From NCBI RefSeq assembly GCF_000971115.1, contig NZ_BBLV01000009.1, forward strand, positions 86,432-150,431: a stretch of DNA of 64,000 nucleotides, given 5' to 3'. Positions 1 to 8,457 of this stretch are shown one piece after another (the first letter of the stretch is position 1; every line of letters begins with the position of its first letter). This stretch comes from Demequina gelatinilytica. Lineage in GTDB: Bacteria > Actinomycetota > Actinomycetes > Actinomycetales > Demequinaceae. The notes beneath the pieces are model-generated. The model saw only the letters and a list, made by a program, of their open reading frames with translations, was not told the origin of the DNA and made no database searches. A program made the translations under genes and the position numbers.

Positions 1-749
1 TGGCCCTGCAACGCCTCGCCCTCCGGTGGGCGACGCCCACGGCCTTCGCCGCGGCGCTCGCCGTCATCGCGGTGCAGGCCGGCGCCGGTGCGCGCGGGGC
101 GCTCGTGCCGCCGACCCTCGACCTGACCGCGCCGGAGATCACCGGGGCGGCCGTCGTCGGCATCGCGCTGCCGCTCACGGTGGTCACCATGGCGTCTCAG
201 AACGTGCCCGGCATCGCGGTGCTCGCGAGCGCCGGCTTCCGGGTGCCGTGGAGGGCGACGATGCTGGTCACCGGCGCGGGGACCGCGCTCGGCGCGGCCG
301 GGGGCGGACATGCCGTCAACCTCGCGGCCATCACCGCCGCCCTGCCGGCATCCCCCGACGCCGCCCGCGACCCTGAACGGCGCTGGATCGCCGCCTTCGC
401 CGCCGGCTGCTCCTACCTGGTGCTCGCGGGCGCGGGCGCGACGCTCGTGGCGCTGTCGCACGCGGGCACCACCGACGCCCTCGCCGTCGTGGCCGGGCTC
501 GCGCTGCTGCCGACCCTCGCCTCCTCCCTCGCGGGTGCCTTCGCGGCGGCGGAGGACCGCATCCCCGCCGCCGCGACGTTCATGCTCGCCGCGAGCGGAG
601 CGACGCTCGCGGGCATCGGGTCCGCCTTCTGGGCGCTCGTGGGAGGGCTGGCGATCCGCACGCTGCTGGGCTCACGGACACGGTCCGAGCATGCGGGTCC
701 CGGCGTCGGCGCCGAGCACCCGGACCCGCTCAGCCCGTCGCGGTCATGA
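1..749 (+). CDS. BenE-family transporter, C-terminal part (5' end cut by window)
   Basis: Codons are open from base 3, so the gene begins before the window; 248 residues are visible. The protein is a run of hydrophobic Ala/Gly/Leu-rich helices with the BenE-like stretch TMASQNVPGIAVLASAGF followed by a small-residue helix containing GGGHAVNLAAITAAL. BenE proteins are proton symporters of benzoate or related aromatic acids in the inner membrane; the substrate here is unknown. The hydrophilic tail overlaps the convergent GH127 gene by about 20 bases. There is no nearby benzoate catabolic gene in the window, so assignment rests on the family resemblance only. Confidence 0.7.
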   Translation, partial: ALQRLALRWATPTAFAAALAVIAVQAGAGARGALVPPTLDLTAPEITGAAVVGIALPLTVVTMASQNVPGIAVLASAGFRVPWRATMLVTGAGTALGAAGGGHAVNLAAITAALPASPDAARDPERRWIAAFAAGCSYLVLAGAGATLVALSHAGTTDALAVVAGLALLPTLASSLAGAFAAAEDRIPAAATFMLAASGATLAGIGSAFWALVGGLAIRTLLGSRTRSEHAGPGVGAEHPDPLSPSRS

Positions 750-3027
750 GCGCGACCGCGGCCACGCCCGCCGTCGTCCCGCCCGGGCCCGCCTCGAAGC
801 GCACCTCGATGCCGTCGGCCGGCGCCTCGACCTCGTAGAGCGACTCGATCACGTCCCCGTACAGCGGCACGTTGCGCGCCACGGTCGACGCGGGCGCGGC
901 GACCTCGCCGCCCAACCGCACCACCGCATCGTCCCCGCCGGACGGCAGCCCGACCAGGGTCCGGATGCGCACCAGGTGCGGACCCGCGGCCCGCGGCTTG
1001 AGGGTGTAGGAGAACCAGTCCTCCGCCATGCGCCAGCTGCGGGCGTTGGTCCATTCGATCCGGGACGCCTGCGACACGTAGCCGTGGTCCATCTCCGACT
1101 GCTGCTCGCCGGGGGCGACCACGTCGACCACGTCGGCGTCCTCGAGCTCGTCCGCGTCGAGCTCGCTCAGCATGGTGCGAAGCTCGTCGGCGGAGCCACC
1201 CACCGGGAAGTAGACGGTGACGCGCTCGTCGTGGACCTCGTTGTACGGCTCGAGCTCGAGCCTGACCGGCACGGGCGCATCGCCGTCGAGGCGGAAGGCC
1301 GTGAGCATCGCCCGCCGGCCGAGCACGCCCGCGTCGAACGCGCCGTCCTCGCCCTCGCCCACCACGGCAGGCGTCTCGATCATGCGGCGACGGGGCCCGA
1401 GGGCGATGTGCGGCGCATCCTTGCCCGTCGCGACCATCCCCTCGAGCCCGTCGGCGCCATCGCGGTGCGCGAGCACGAACGGACCGAGCCGGAACGAGGC
1501 CCACGGAGAGCCGTCCGGAAGGGGCTCGAGCGCGAGGTGGGGGGACAGCTCGAGGACGATGCGCGTCGTCCCCTCCCACCGCCGGTCGAGAGCGACCTCG
1601 CGCGCGTCGGATGCGACCTCGACGAGCTCGCCGTCGACGTTCACCTCCGCGCCGTCGGACCAGTCGGGGATGCGCAGGCGCACGGTGCGCCGGTGGGGCT
1701 GGGCCGCGGTCACGTCGATGACGACGCTCCACGACGCCTTGAGATCGGCGCGCACCTCGAGCCGGATGCCGTCCCAGTCGAGCGTCGCGGGCTCGTAGAT
1801 CTCGACGCGGGGGCTGTCGCCGTCGCGCGAGAACAGGAAGCGGTCGTAGCGGCAGTGGCTCTCGAGCCCGCTGCCCACGCAGCACCACATCGACTCCCCG
1901 TGGCTCGAGTACACGCGGTAGTGCGCGGGGCGCAGGGGGGAGAAGTACACGAAGCCGCCGTGGCCGGGGTGCTGCACCGTGAGCGCGTGGTTGTAGATCG
2001 CACGCTCGGCGAACTCGACCAGGTCGAGCCGGTCCGAGGCCTGGCGGAACAGGTCCGTGATGGTGAGCATGTTGAACGTGTTGCAGGACTCGGGCCCGAG
2101 CGCCTCGAGGATCATCGCGCGGAAGTCCTCCTTGGGGTGGAAGTGCTCGCGCACCCCGTGACCGCCAAGGGAGATGGTGCGCTCGTGGACCACCGCGTCC
2201 CAGAAGACGTGCGCGGCGTCGACCAGGTCCGCGTCACCCGAGCGCGCGTAGCCGATCACCTTGGGCACCTGCGTGTTCGCGTGCAGACCCGTCAGCCGGT
2301 CCTCGCCCGCGAGCAGCGGGTCGAGCAGGAGGTGGTGCGACCAGCGGCGGCCCTCGGCGGCGAGGTCGTCGCGCCCCGTGAGCGCGGCGAGGCGGAAGAA
2401 GGCATCGTTCATGCCGCCGTACTCGGCGGTGAGGATCGACTCGATCTGCGCATCGTCGAGAACCGCGGAGATCCCCATCCACCAGTCGGCCCACGCGACC
2501 GCCATCGCGAGCGCGTCCGCCTGCCCGGCGACCTCGTACGCGTCGATGAGCCCGTTGAGGGTCTTGTGGAGGTTGTACAGGGGGACCCAGCGGCCGTTGA
2601 GGGCGAAGGGCTCGGCCTCGATGCGACCGGCGCGCAGCTCCTCTCCCAGCTCCACGCCTCTCGGCGCGCCGCCCAGGTAGCCGGTCCCGACCGCCTCCTG
2701 GCACTCGCGCCACCCGTCGAGCATCGTGCGCAGGCGCTCGAGGATGTCCTCGCGTCCCGTGGCCGCGTAGAGGTGGGACAGCGCGGAGACGTAATGGCCG
2801 CCGATGTGCCCGCCCATCCCGCGCGACTCCCAGTCGCCGTACGGCTCCGCGTGCGCGGGCAGGCCGGCCTCGTGCCGGTAGGGAGCGAGGAGACGATGCG
2901 GGTCATGCGTGAGCGCGGTCGCGACGGAGCGGTCGAGCGCGGCGAGCAGCGGACCGCCGGCGAGCGTGATGGAGCCTGCGGGGAAGGACCGCGGAGCGGG
3001 GTTATTACAACGTTGGAAATCGCCCAT
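730..3027 (-). CDS. GH127 (DUF1680) beta-L-arabinofuranosidase-like glycoside hydrolase
   Basis: A 765-aa protein without signal peptide, the usual length of GH127. Residues matching the HypBA1 active site are visible: Glu294 in VREHFHP (acid/base position), Glu313 and Cys315 in GPESCNTFN, and the Cys382-Cys383 pair in MWCCVGSG. In the characterised family member a cysteine of this pair is the nucleophile and Glu-Cys-Cys-Cys bind zinc. It probably removes beta-L-arabinofuranose in the cytoplasm from imported oligosaccharides. The open frame continues upstream, but ATG at 3027 is preferred because a -10 hexamer TATCCT lies 6 nt upstream, suggesting a leaderless transcript. A LacI/GalR-like palindrome overlaps codons 4-8. 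No sugar transporter lies beside it. Confidence 0.85.
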   Translation of the reverse strand: MGDFQRCNNPAPRSFPAGSITLAGGPLLAALDRSVATALTHDPHRLLAPYRHEAGLPAHAEPYGDWESRGMGGHIGGHYVSALSHLYAATGREDILERLRTMLDGWRECQEAVGTGYLGGAPRGVELGEELRAGRIEAEPFALNGRWVPLYNLHKTLNGLIDAYEVAGQADALAMAVAWADWWMGISAVLDDAQIESILTAEYGGMNDAFFRLAALTGRDDLAAEGRRWSHHLLLDPLLAGEDRLTGLHANTQVPKVIGYARSGDADLVDAAHVFWDAVVHERTISLGGHGVREHFHPKEDFRAMILEALGPESCNTFNMLTITDLFRQASDRLDLVEFAERAIYNHALTVQHPGHGGFVYFSPLRPAHYRVYSSHGESMWCCVGSGLESHCRYDRFLFSRDGDSPRVEIYEPATLDWDGIRLEVRADLKASWSVVIDVTAAQPHRRTVRLRIPDWSDGAEVNVDGELVEVASDAREVALDRRWEGTTRIVLELSPHLALEPLPDGSPWASFRLGPFVLAHRDGADGLEGMVATGKDAPHIALGPRRRMIETPAVVGEGEDGAFDAGVLGRRAMLTAFRLDGDAPVPVRLELEPYNEVHDERVTVYFPVGGSADELRTMLSELDADELEDADVVDVVAPGEQQSEMDHGYVSQASRIEWTNARSWRMAEDWFSYTLKPRAAGPHLVRIRTLVGLPSGGDDAVVRLGGEVAAPASTVARNVPLYGDVIESLYEVEAPADGIEVRFEAGPGGTTAGVAAVALMTATG
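3005..3018. promoter_or_regulatory. LacI/GalR-like operator at the GH127 start
   Basis: TTACAACGTTGGAA is a 14-bp palindrome with one mismatch and a central CG, the hallmark of LacI/GalR-family operators. It lies about 9-22 nt downstream of the inferred transcription start, a classical roadblock/repression position. The cognate regulator is not in the window. Confidence 0.55.
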
Positions 3028-3033
3028 GGTTCG

Positions 3034-3039
3034 AGGATA
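3034..3039 (-). promoter_or_regulatory. -10 element, leaderless promoter of GH127 gene
   Basis: On the minus strand TATCCT is followed by 6 nt and then the ATG at 3027. There is no Shine-Dalgarno sequence, so transcription probably starts at the initiation codon. Confidence 0.5.
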
Positions 3040-3174
3040 GACCGGTGCCGCGACCGGTGGATCCGGGTCGCCTTCGCACGAGGTGTGGCGAATCGCACAC
3101 TTCCTGGCAAAACCTACATCTTGAGAGGATCGTGAGACTGCCGATAGGACACGCAACTGGACGTGGAGGTACCG

Positions 3175-3204
3175 ATGCCGCAGATCGCCGAGGCCCGGCC
3201 ATGA
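3175..3204 (+). CDS. Possible 9-codon upstream ORF coupled to the next gene
   Basis: ATG at 3175 has an excellent ribosome site (GGAGGT, 4 nt spacing) and reads MPQIAEARP then TGA at 3202-3204. The stop overlaps the ATG of the next gene at 3201. The next gene has no Shine-Dalgarno of its own at a normal distance, so reinitiation after this mini-ORF would explain its expression. A TTGAGA hexamer at 3121 and TAGGAC at 3145 may be its promoter. Inference only. Confidence 0.4.
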   Translation: MPQIAEARP

Positions 3205-3674
3205 GCCCGTGGCCGACCGCGACCCGCGGGCGCACGGCGACTCCCGCCGTCCCCTCCCCGCTCGACGACGACCCTGCACGCCACCGGGCGAGGCTCGACC
3301 GGCTGCTCAACGGGCCCCTGATCGATGCGCGGCCCCGCCAGCGGCGGATCCTGTGCGGCGCGGTCGTCCATGTCGACGAGCTCTCCGGCCGCGTCCTGCG
3401 CTGCACGCGCGACCACGGCCACGCCGGCACCGATCACGACAACCTGGGCGCCCAGGTGCTCACCGACTGGGCCGAGTCCGGTGGAGCCGAGCTGCTCACC
3501 TCGCGCGCGCCCGTGACCCCCACGGGCCAGGCGATCGCCACGATCATGGCCCATATCCGCTCGTACGAGGGCGTGCGCCAATGGCGCCTCGAGCGCGGGC
3601 TCGAGGACGATGCGGCCGCGGCCTGGGAGCGCGCCGAGGCGCTGCGGCTGCTGGTGAGGACCCTCGGGCGCTGA
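3201..3674 (+). CDS. Hypothetical protein with Cys/His cluster
   Basis: A 157-aa soluble protein I do not recognise. It has an acidic, Arg-rich N-terminus, then Cys52, Cys68, His72, His74 and His79 within a short span that could bind a metal, then a helical C-terminal half rich in Arg, Glu and Ala. ATG at 3201 is the only reasonable in-frame start; it overlaps the stop of a 9-codon ORF that carries the good ribosome site, so translation may be coupled. It is convergent with the Cache gene at 3697 with only 22 bp between. No function is proposed. Confidence 0.6.
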   Translation: MSPWPTATRGRTATPAVPSPLDDDPARHRARLDRLLNGPLIDARPRQRRILCGAVVHVDELSGRVLRCTRDHGHAGTDHDNLGAQVLTDWAESGGAELLTSRAPVTPTGQAIATIMAHIRSYEGVRQWRLERGLEDDAAAAWERAEALRLLVRTLGR

Positions 3675-3696
3675 CCGCTCCTCGCGTCGACCGCCG

Positions 3697-4413
3697 TCAG
3701 GCGCTGCCGGCGACGGCGAGCGTGCCGCCGCACCCCGGGACGGGATGCCACTGCCACCCCGCGCCGAGCCGACGTGCCGGGGTGCCGGGCTCGACCGCGG
3801 CATCGGTCGCCGCGATCACGCGCCCGGCGGCCGTCCCGACGACCGCGGGGACCGCGGCCCCGTGGAGCACGCCGTCCGTGAGCCGTTCGAGCCGTGCGAC
3901 GGACAGGTCCGCGCCGACCACGCCCGCGAGCCTGCCGTCGACCATGACCGGCGCGGTGAGCGTGAGCGTGAGCTCGTCGGTGCAGAGGTAGTCGATGTAC
4001 GGGCCGGTGAGGTAGGCCCCGCCAGACTCGACCGCGCCACGCCACCACTCGAGACGCGTGTAGTCGTGGAACGACTCGTCGAGCGGGTTGTCGACGGAGT
4101 CGAGGCGTCGCAGCGTCCCGGGACGCGCGCCGAGGCCCACGCCGTTCGCCGCGCTCACCCACCACGCGAGGTGCCACGGCGCGTCCTCGAGATAGCCAGG
4201 CGCGGCGACGAAGCCGGCACCGATCATGGGTCGCGCATCGTCGAGGGAGGGAGCGACGAGCCACTCGACCGCCTCGTCGACCACGGGACCGGAGGCGGCG
4301 CCGGAGGACAGCGCTCCTGCGAGCCGCTCGCGCCAGTCGGCGACCTCGGCGAAGACGGGCCCGAGCGCGGTGCCCAGCACATCCGCGATCTCGAGGATCG
4401 CCTCGGCGATCAT
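3697..4413 (-). CDS. Cytoplasmic Cache (PDC)-domain protein linked to GntR regulator
   Basis: A 238-aa protein. The central part (about residues 60-200) looks like a Cache/PDC sensor, with the pattern YTRLEWWRGAV, GPYIDY, a strand reading LTLTLTAPVMVDGRLAGVVGADL and a terminal small domain. Cache domains normally sit outside the membrane between two helices, yet here there is no signal peptide and no transmembrane segment. The ATG overlaps the stop of the GntR gene (ATGA), so the two are translated together. The likely role is intracellular sensing of the ligand of the neighbouring polyamine-type importer, perhaps as a partner of the regulator. That role is inferred from context. Confidence 0.7.
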   Translation of the reverse strand: MIAEAILEIADVLGTALGPVFAEVADWRERLAGALSSGAASGPVVDEAVEWLVAPSLDDARPMIGAGFVAAPGYLEDAPWHLAWWVSAANGVGLGARPGTLRRLDSVDNPLDESFHDYTRLEWWRGAVESGGAYLTGPYIDYLCTDELTLTLTAPVMVDGRLAGVVGADLSVARLERLTDGVLHGAAVPAVVGTAAGRVIAATDAAVEPGTPARRLGAGWQWHPVPGCGGTLAVAGSA

Positions 4414-5171
4414 CGATCCGCCCCCTCGCGGATCGCGAGGAGCCTGTCGACCAGCCAGCCGACCTGCTCGGAGACGACCGCGCGCGCCCCCTCGGGGCTC
4501 TCCTCGCCGATCGCGGCGAGCAGCCGGCGATGGCGAGCGGCGTTCCCGGTGACCACGCCGTGCTCCTGCAGCGCGATCCACAGCAGCGGACCGAACTCGG
4601 CCTGGAGCCGCACCTGCTCGGACACCAGGCGCGCGGACCGCGACAGCGCCGCCACCTCGATCCGGATGCCGTTCTCGGCGCGACGCGCGGCGACGCCGTT
4701 CGCGACGGCTCCGTCCTCGATCAGCGTGGCGAGCATCGCGACCTCGTCGGGGGTCGCGAACAGCGCCGCGCGCTCGGCGGCGGCAGCGGCGATGAGCCCG
4801 TAGTGCAGGCCCATGTCGCGCACCTCGACGCGCGACAGCCCGGTGAGGCGCGACGTCAGGGCGGCCCGCGCATCGTCCCCGCTTCCGCACACGAAGCTGC
4901 CGCCCGCGCGGCCGCGCCGCGTCTCGATGAGCCCCGCGGAGCGCAACGACTCGAGCGCCTCCCGTGCCGTCACCGTCGCGACGCCGAACTGGCGCCCCAG
5001 GTCCTGCTCGGTGGGAAGGCGCTCGCCCTGCTCGAGCAGGCCCAGCTGGATGGCGTCCGCGAGGCGCTGCGCGACGGCCTCGGCACGCCCGACCGGTGCG
5101 AGCGGCGCGAAGATCGCGGCATGGGTGGCCGAGCGCGCGGCGTACGCGCCCGTGCCCCAGATCAGTCCCAC
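4410..5171 (-). CDS. GntR-family (FadR-type) transcriptional regulator
   Basis: 253 aa: an N-terminal winged helix-turn-helix (about residues 28-95, including LPTEQDLGRQFGVATVTAREALESL) followed by an all-helical FCD-like ligand domain. It is divergent from the ABC importer at 5287, and two copies of TCTGGAACCAGA lie between them, so it probably represses both itself and the importer until ligand is bound. The start is GTG at 5171, chosen because CACAAT stands 6 nt upstream on the minus strand, implying a leaderless message; no Shine-Dalgarno is present. It overlaps the Cache gene by 4 nt. Confidence 0.85.
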   Translation of the reverse strand: MGLIWGTGAYAARSATHAAIFAPLAPVGRAEAVAQRLADAIQLGLLEQGERLPTEQDLGRQFGVATVTAREALESLRSAGLIETRRGRAGGSFVCGSGDDARAALTSRLTGLSRVEVRDMGLHYGLIAAAAAERAALFATPDEVAMLATLIEDGAVANGVAARRAENGIRIEVAALSRSARLVSEQVRLQAEFGPLLWIALQEHGVVTGNAARHRRLLAAIGEESPEGARAVVSEQVGWLVDRLLAIREGADR

Positions 5172-5177
5172 CGCGCC

Positions 5178-5183
5178 ATTGTG
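5178..5183 (-). promoter_or_regulatory. -10-like element of the GntR gene (leaderless)
   Basis: CACAAT on the minus strand, 6 nt before GTG 5171. TTTCCG stands 17 nt further upstream and abuts operator copy 1, so operator occupancy would block this promoter. Confidence 0.4.
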
Positions 5184-5208
5184 ACGCGCCTCCGGCACCC
5201 CGGAAAGG

Positions 5209-5220
5209 TCTGGAACCAGA
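5209..5220. promoter_or_regulatory. GntR operator copy 1
   Basis: TCTGGAACCAGA is a perfect 12-bp palindrome just upstream of the -35 region of the GntR gene. An identical copy lies 53 bp away (centre to centre), close to five helical turns, which would allow cooperative binding. Confidence 0.75.
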
Positions 5221-5261
5221 GATTTAATCAACTCGTTACACGCCGAGTCTTGCAAAAGACA

Positions 5262-5273
5262 TCTGGAACCAGA
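5262..5273. promoter_or_regulatory. GntR operator copy 2
   Basis: The same palindrome as at 5209, here extended to a perfect 16-mer (CATCTGGAACCAGATG, 5260-5275). It lies 13 nt before the ATG of the ABC ATPase gene. Confidence 0.75.
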
Positions 5274-5286
5274 TGAATAAGGGGGC

Positions 5287-6300
5287 ATGGACCCCGCCAT
5301 CCGCCTCCGCGGCCTGCACAAGCGCTTCGGCGACACCATCGCGGTCGCCGACCTCGACCTCGACATCGCCGAGGGCGAGTTCTTCTCGATGCTCGGCCCC
5401 TCGGGCTCGGGCAAGACCACGGTGCTGCGCATCATCGCCGGCTTCGAGCAGCCCACCTCCGGCTCGGTCGCGCTGTTCGGCCGCGACGTCACCGCCCTCG
5501 CGCCCTTCGCTCGGCCCGTGAACACGGTCTTCCAGGACTACGCGCTGTTCCCCCACCTCAGCGTCATCGCCAACGTCGAGTACGGCCTGCGGGTCGCCGG
5601 CGTCGCGCGCAAGGAGCGCCGCGCCAAGGCGGAGGAGGCGCTCGCCTCGGTCCGGCTCGCGGGCTTCGAGGATCGGCGCCCGCATGAGCTCTCCGGCGGC
5701 CAGCGCCAGCGTGTGGCCCTGGCCCGCGCCATCGTGCTGCGACCGCAGGCGCTGCTGCTCGACGAGCCGCTCGGCGCGCTCGACCTCAAGCTGCGCGAGC
5801 AGATGCAGGTCGAGCTCAAGGAGCTCCAGCGCTCGCTGGGCATCACGTTCGTGTTCGTCACCCACGATCAGGACGAGGCCCTCACGCTGAGCGACCGCGT
5901 GGCCGTCTTCGACGCGGGCCAGGTGGTCCAGCTGGGCACGCCGCGCGAGGTGTACGACCACCCGCGCAACCCGTTCATCGCCTCGTTCGTGGGCTCCTCG
6001 ACCCTTCTCGAGCCCGACGTCGCCGCACGGTTCGGGCTGCCCGCGGTGGCCACGGCCGTGCGGCCCGAGCGAGTCACGCTCGACGGCGCGGACGGCGGCG
6101 TGCCGGGCACCATCGCCGAGGTCATCTACACGGGCCCCGAGCACCGCATCGTGATCGATCTCGACGACGTCGGCGCGCGGATCACCGCGCTCGAGCCCAA
6201 CATCGGCGCCGGCCGGCGCCGCAGCCGCGGCGACCGCGTGACCGTGAGCATCGACCCCGCCGCCGCCGCGCCCCTCGAGTCGGACGCCTCCGCGGCCTGA
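5287..6300 (+). CDS. Spermidine/putrescine-type ABC transporter ATPase (PotA-like)
   Basis: 337 aa. Walker A is GPSGSGKTT, the signature is LSGGQRQR, Walker B is LLLDEPLGALD and the switch His is in FVTHDQDEAL. A C-terminal TOBE-like beta domain (about residues 245-330) includes VRPERV. It powers the importer formed with the next three genes, on the cytoplasmic face of the membrane. The ATG follows a strong G-rich ribosome site (AAGGGGGC). The operator of the divergent GntR regulator lies immediately upstream. Substrate could be a polyamine or a related amine or amino acid. Confidence 0.9.
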   Translation: MDPAIRLRGLHKRFGDTIAVADLDLDIAEGEFFSMLGPSGSGKTTVLRIIAGFEQPTSGSVALFGRDVTALAPFARPVNTVFQDYALFPHLSVIANVEYGLRVAGVARKERRAKAEEALASVRLAGFEDRRPHELSGGQRQRVALARAIVLRPQALLLDEPLGALDLKLREQMQVELKELQRSLGITFVFVTHDQDEALTLSDRVAVFDAGQVVQLGTPREVYDHPRNPFIASFVGSSTLLEPDVAARFGLPAVATAVRPERVTLDGADGGVPGTIAEVIYTGPEHRIVIDLDDVGARITALEPNIGAGRRRSRGDRVTVSIDPAAAAPLESDASAA

Positions 6301-6349
6301 CCCCACCCAGCCAGCACCACCGAGCAGCATCCAACGAAAGGAAGTAACC

Positions 6350-7513
6350 GTGTCGAAGTCCCCGTCCCGCACGGCCCTCCGGGCCGGCCTCGCCGCGACC
6401 GCGGTCGTGTCCCTCGCCGCGTGCGGCACCTCCAGCTCCGACGGCGGCTCGGAGGCCGCCGCGTCGCTGGGCGCCACCGAAGGCTCCGTCTCGATCCTCG
6501 CGTGGCCCGGCTACGTCGAGGACGGCAGCAACGACGCCTCCGTCGACTGGGTGTCCGGCTTCGAGGAGGCGACCGGCTGCATGGTCGACGCCAAGACCTA
6601 CGGCACCTCCGACGAGGCCTACCAGCTCATGCAGAGCGGCGGCTACGACGTGGTCGCCGCCTCGGGCGACCTCACCCTCCGCCTCATCGCGGCGGACCTG
6701 GTCGCGCCCGTCAACACCGACCTGCTCGAGAGCTACGACGGGATCTTCGACTTCCTCAAGGACAAGGAGTGGAACTCCGTCGACGGCGTGTCCTACGGGG
6801 TGCCCCACGGCTACGGCGCCAACCTCCTCATGTTCAACACCGACGAGGTGTCCCCGGCCCCCACCAGCTGGGACGTCGTGTTCGACAAGGCCTCGGACTA
6901 CGCGGGCAAGGTCACGGCGTACGACTCGCCCATCTACATCGCGGACGCCGCCATGTACCTCATGGCGCACAACCCCGACCTGGGCATCGAGAACCCGTAC
7001 GCGCTCGACGAGGACCAGTTCGCCGCCGCGGTCGACCTGCTCAAGACGCAGAACGCGAGCATCGGCGAGTACTGGTCGGACTACCTCCTGGAGATCCAGG
7101 CCTTCGAGTCCGGCGACTCCGTGGTCGGCACCACGTGGCAGGTCATCCAGAACTCGATCTCGAGCGGCAACACCGATGTGGTGCTCCCCGAGGAGGGCGC
7201 GACCGGCTGGTCCGACACCTGGATGATCGCATCCGAGTCCGAGGCGCCCAACTGCGCGTACGCGTGGCTCGACTACATCGCGAGCCCCGAGGTCAACGCC
7301 CAGGCGACCGCGTACTTCGGCGAGGCGCCGTCCTCCGAGGCCGCATGCGACTTCCGCGACGACTGCGAGGCGTACCACGCGGGCGACGAGGAGTACGCCG
7401 CCCAGATCTGGTACTGGACCACCCCGGTGAGCGACTGCGTCGACGGCCGTGAGGACGTCGAGTGCGTCGACTACTCCGAGTGGACCAAGGCCTGGCAGGA
7501 GATCAAGGGCTGA
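6350..7513 (+). CDS. Polyamine-type ABC substrate-binding lipoprotein (PotD-like)
   Basis: 387 aa. The N-terminus is a lipoprotein signal: basic start, hydrophobic stretch and lipobox SLAAC with the lipidated Cys at residue 25. The mature part is a two-lobed class D binding protein with the PotD-like opening SVSILAWPGYVEDG and QLMQSGGYDVVAASGDLTL. It is very acidic. It captures the ligand outside the membrane and delivers it to the permeases at 7591 and 8457. A good AAAGGAAG ribosome site precedes ATG 6350. Confidence 0.88.
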   Translation: MSKSPSRTALRAGLAATAVVSLAACGTSSSDGGSEAAASLGATEGSVSILAWPGYVEDGSNDASVDWVSGFEEATGCMVDAKTYGTSDEAYQLMQSGGYDVVAASGDLTLRLIAADLVAPVNTDLLESYDGIFDFLKDKEWNSVDGVSYGVPHGYGANLLMFNTDEVSPAPTSWDVVFDKASDYAGKVTAYDSPIYIADAAMYLMAHNPDLGIENPYALDEDQFAAAVDLLKTQNASIGEYWSDYLLEIQAFESGDSVVGTTWQVIQNSISSGNTDVVLPEEGATGWSDTWMIASESEAPNCAYAWLDYIASPEVNAQATAYFGEAPSSEAACDFRDDCEAYHAGDEEYAAQIWYWTTPVSDCVDGREDVECVDYSEWTKAWQEIKG

Positions 7514-7590
7514 CGTCCCCGACCGGCGCCGGGCCCCGTCCCCCGCGGGGCCCGGCGCACCCATCCCCCGCATCGTCCCTCGAAGGAACC

Positions 7591-8457
7591 ATGACCTCGC
7601 ATCGCGTCTCCACCTACCTGGCCCCTCGCCGGCGCCTGCAGCTCGCGAGCCTGCTGACGGCGCCCGTGCTGTGGCTGGGCCTCGTCTACATCGTCGCCCT
7701 CGCGGCGCTGCTCGTGACCGCGTTCTGGACGGTCGACGAGCTCACCGGCCAGGTGCAGATCGAGTGGACCACCGAGAACGTCGTCGAGGTGTTCACGGAG
7801 GCGCTCTACCGGACCGTCACCCTGCGCACGCTCGGCATCGCGCTGCTGGTCACCCTGATCGACATCGCCGTCGCGGTGCCGGTCGCGTTCTTCATGGCGA
7901 AGGTGGCGGGCACGCGCCTGCGCCACCTGCTGGTGATCGCGGTGCTCGCCCCGCTGTGGGCGTCCTACCTGGTCAAGGTCTACGCGTGGCGCGCGCTGCT
8001 GTCCTCGGACGGGCTCATCGAGTGGGCGGCCTCGCCGTTCGGGGGATCGACCCCCGGCTACGGGCTCGTGGGCGTGGTGCTGACGCTGTCCTACCTGTGG
8101 CTGCCGTACGTCATCATGCCCATCTACGCGGGCTTCGACCGCGTGCCGGACCGCCTGCTCGAGGCATCGGCCGACCTGGGCGCGCAGGGCTGGCGCACGC
8201 TCGTCTCGGTGGTGCTGCCGATGATCCGGCCGGCGATCATCGCGGGCTCGATCTTCGCGTTCTCGCTCAGCCTGGGCGACTACATCTCCACCAAGATCGT
8301 GGGCGGAGCGACGCAGATGCTGGGGACGCTCGTCTACGACAACGTGGGCGCCGCCAACAACCTCCCGCTCGCCGCAGCGATCTCGTTCATCCCGATCGGG
8401 ATCATCCTCGTCTACCTCGCCGCGGTCCGCCGGACCGGGGCGCTCAGGAGCCTCTGA
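7591..8457 (+). CDS. ABC transporter permease (PotB-like)
   Basis: 288 aa with about six membrane helices. The permease-ATPase contact loop is EASADLGAQGWRTLVSVVLPMIRPAI, the EAA motif. ATG at 7591 follows GAAGGAACC; an in-frame upstream extension to 7462 has no support and overlaps the lipoprotein gene. The stop overlaps the next start by one base (TGATG). It pairs with the PotC-like subunit. Confidence 0.9.
   Translation: MTSHRVSTYLAPRRRLQLASLLTAPVLWLGLVYIVALAALLVTAFWTVDELTGQVQIEWTTENVVEVFTEALYRTVTLRTLGIALLVTLIDIAVAVPVAFFMAKVAGTRLRHLLVIAVLAPLWASYLVKVYAWRALLSSDGLIEWAASPFGGSTPGYGLVGVVLTLSYLWLPYVIMPIYAGFDRVPDRLLEASADLGAQGWRTLVSVVLPMIRPAIIAGSIFAFSLSLGDYISTKIVGGATQMLGTLVYDNVGAANNLPLAAAISFIPIGIILVYLAAVRRTGALRSL

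Noticed and set aside
310-3135. 941-codon open frame antisense to the GH127 gene
   Set aside because: Shadow of high-GC third-position bias; translation is Arg/His/Pro-rich without motifs, while the minus strand carries complete GH127 active-site motifs.
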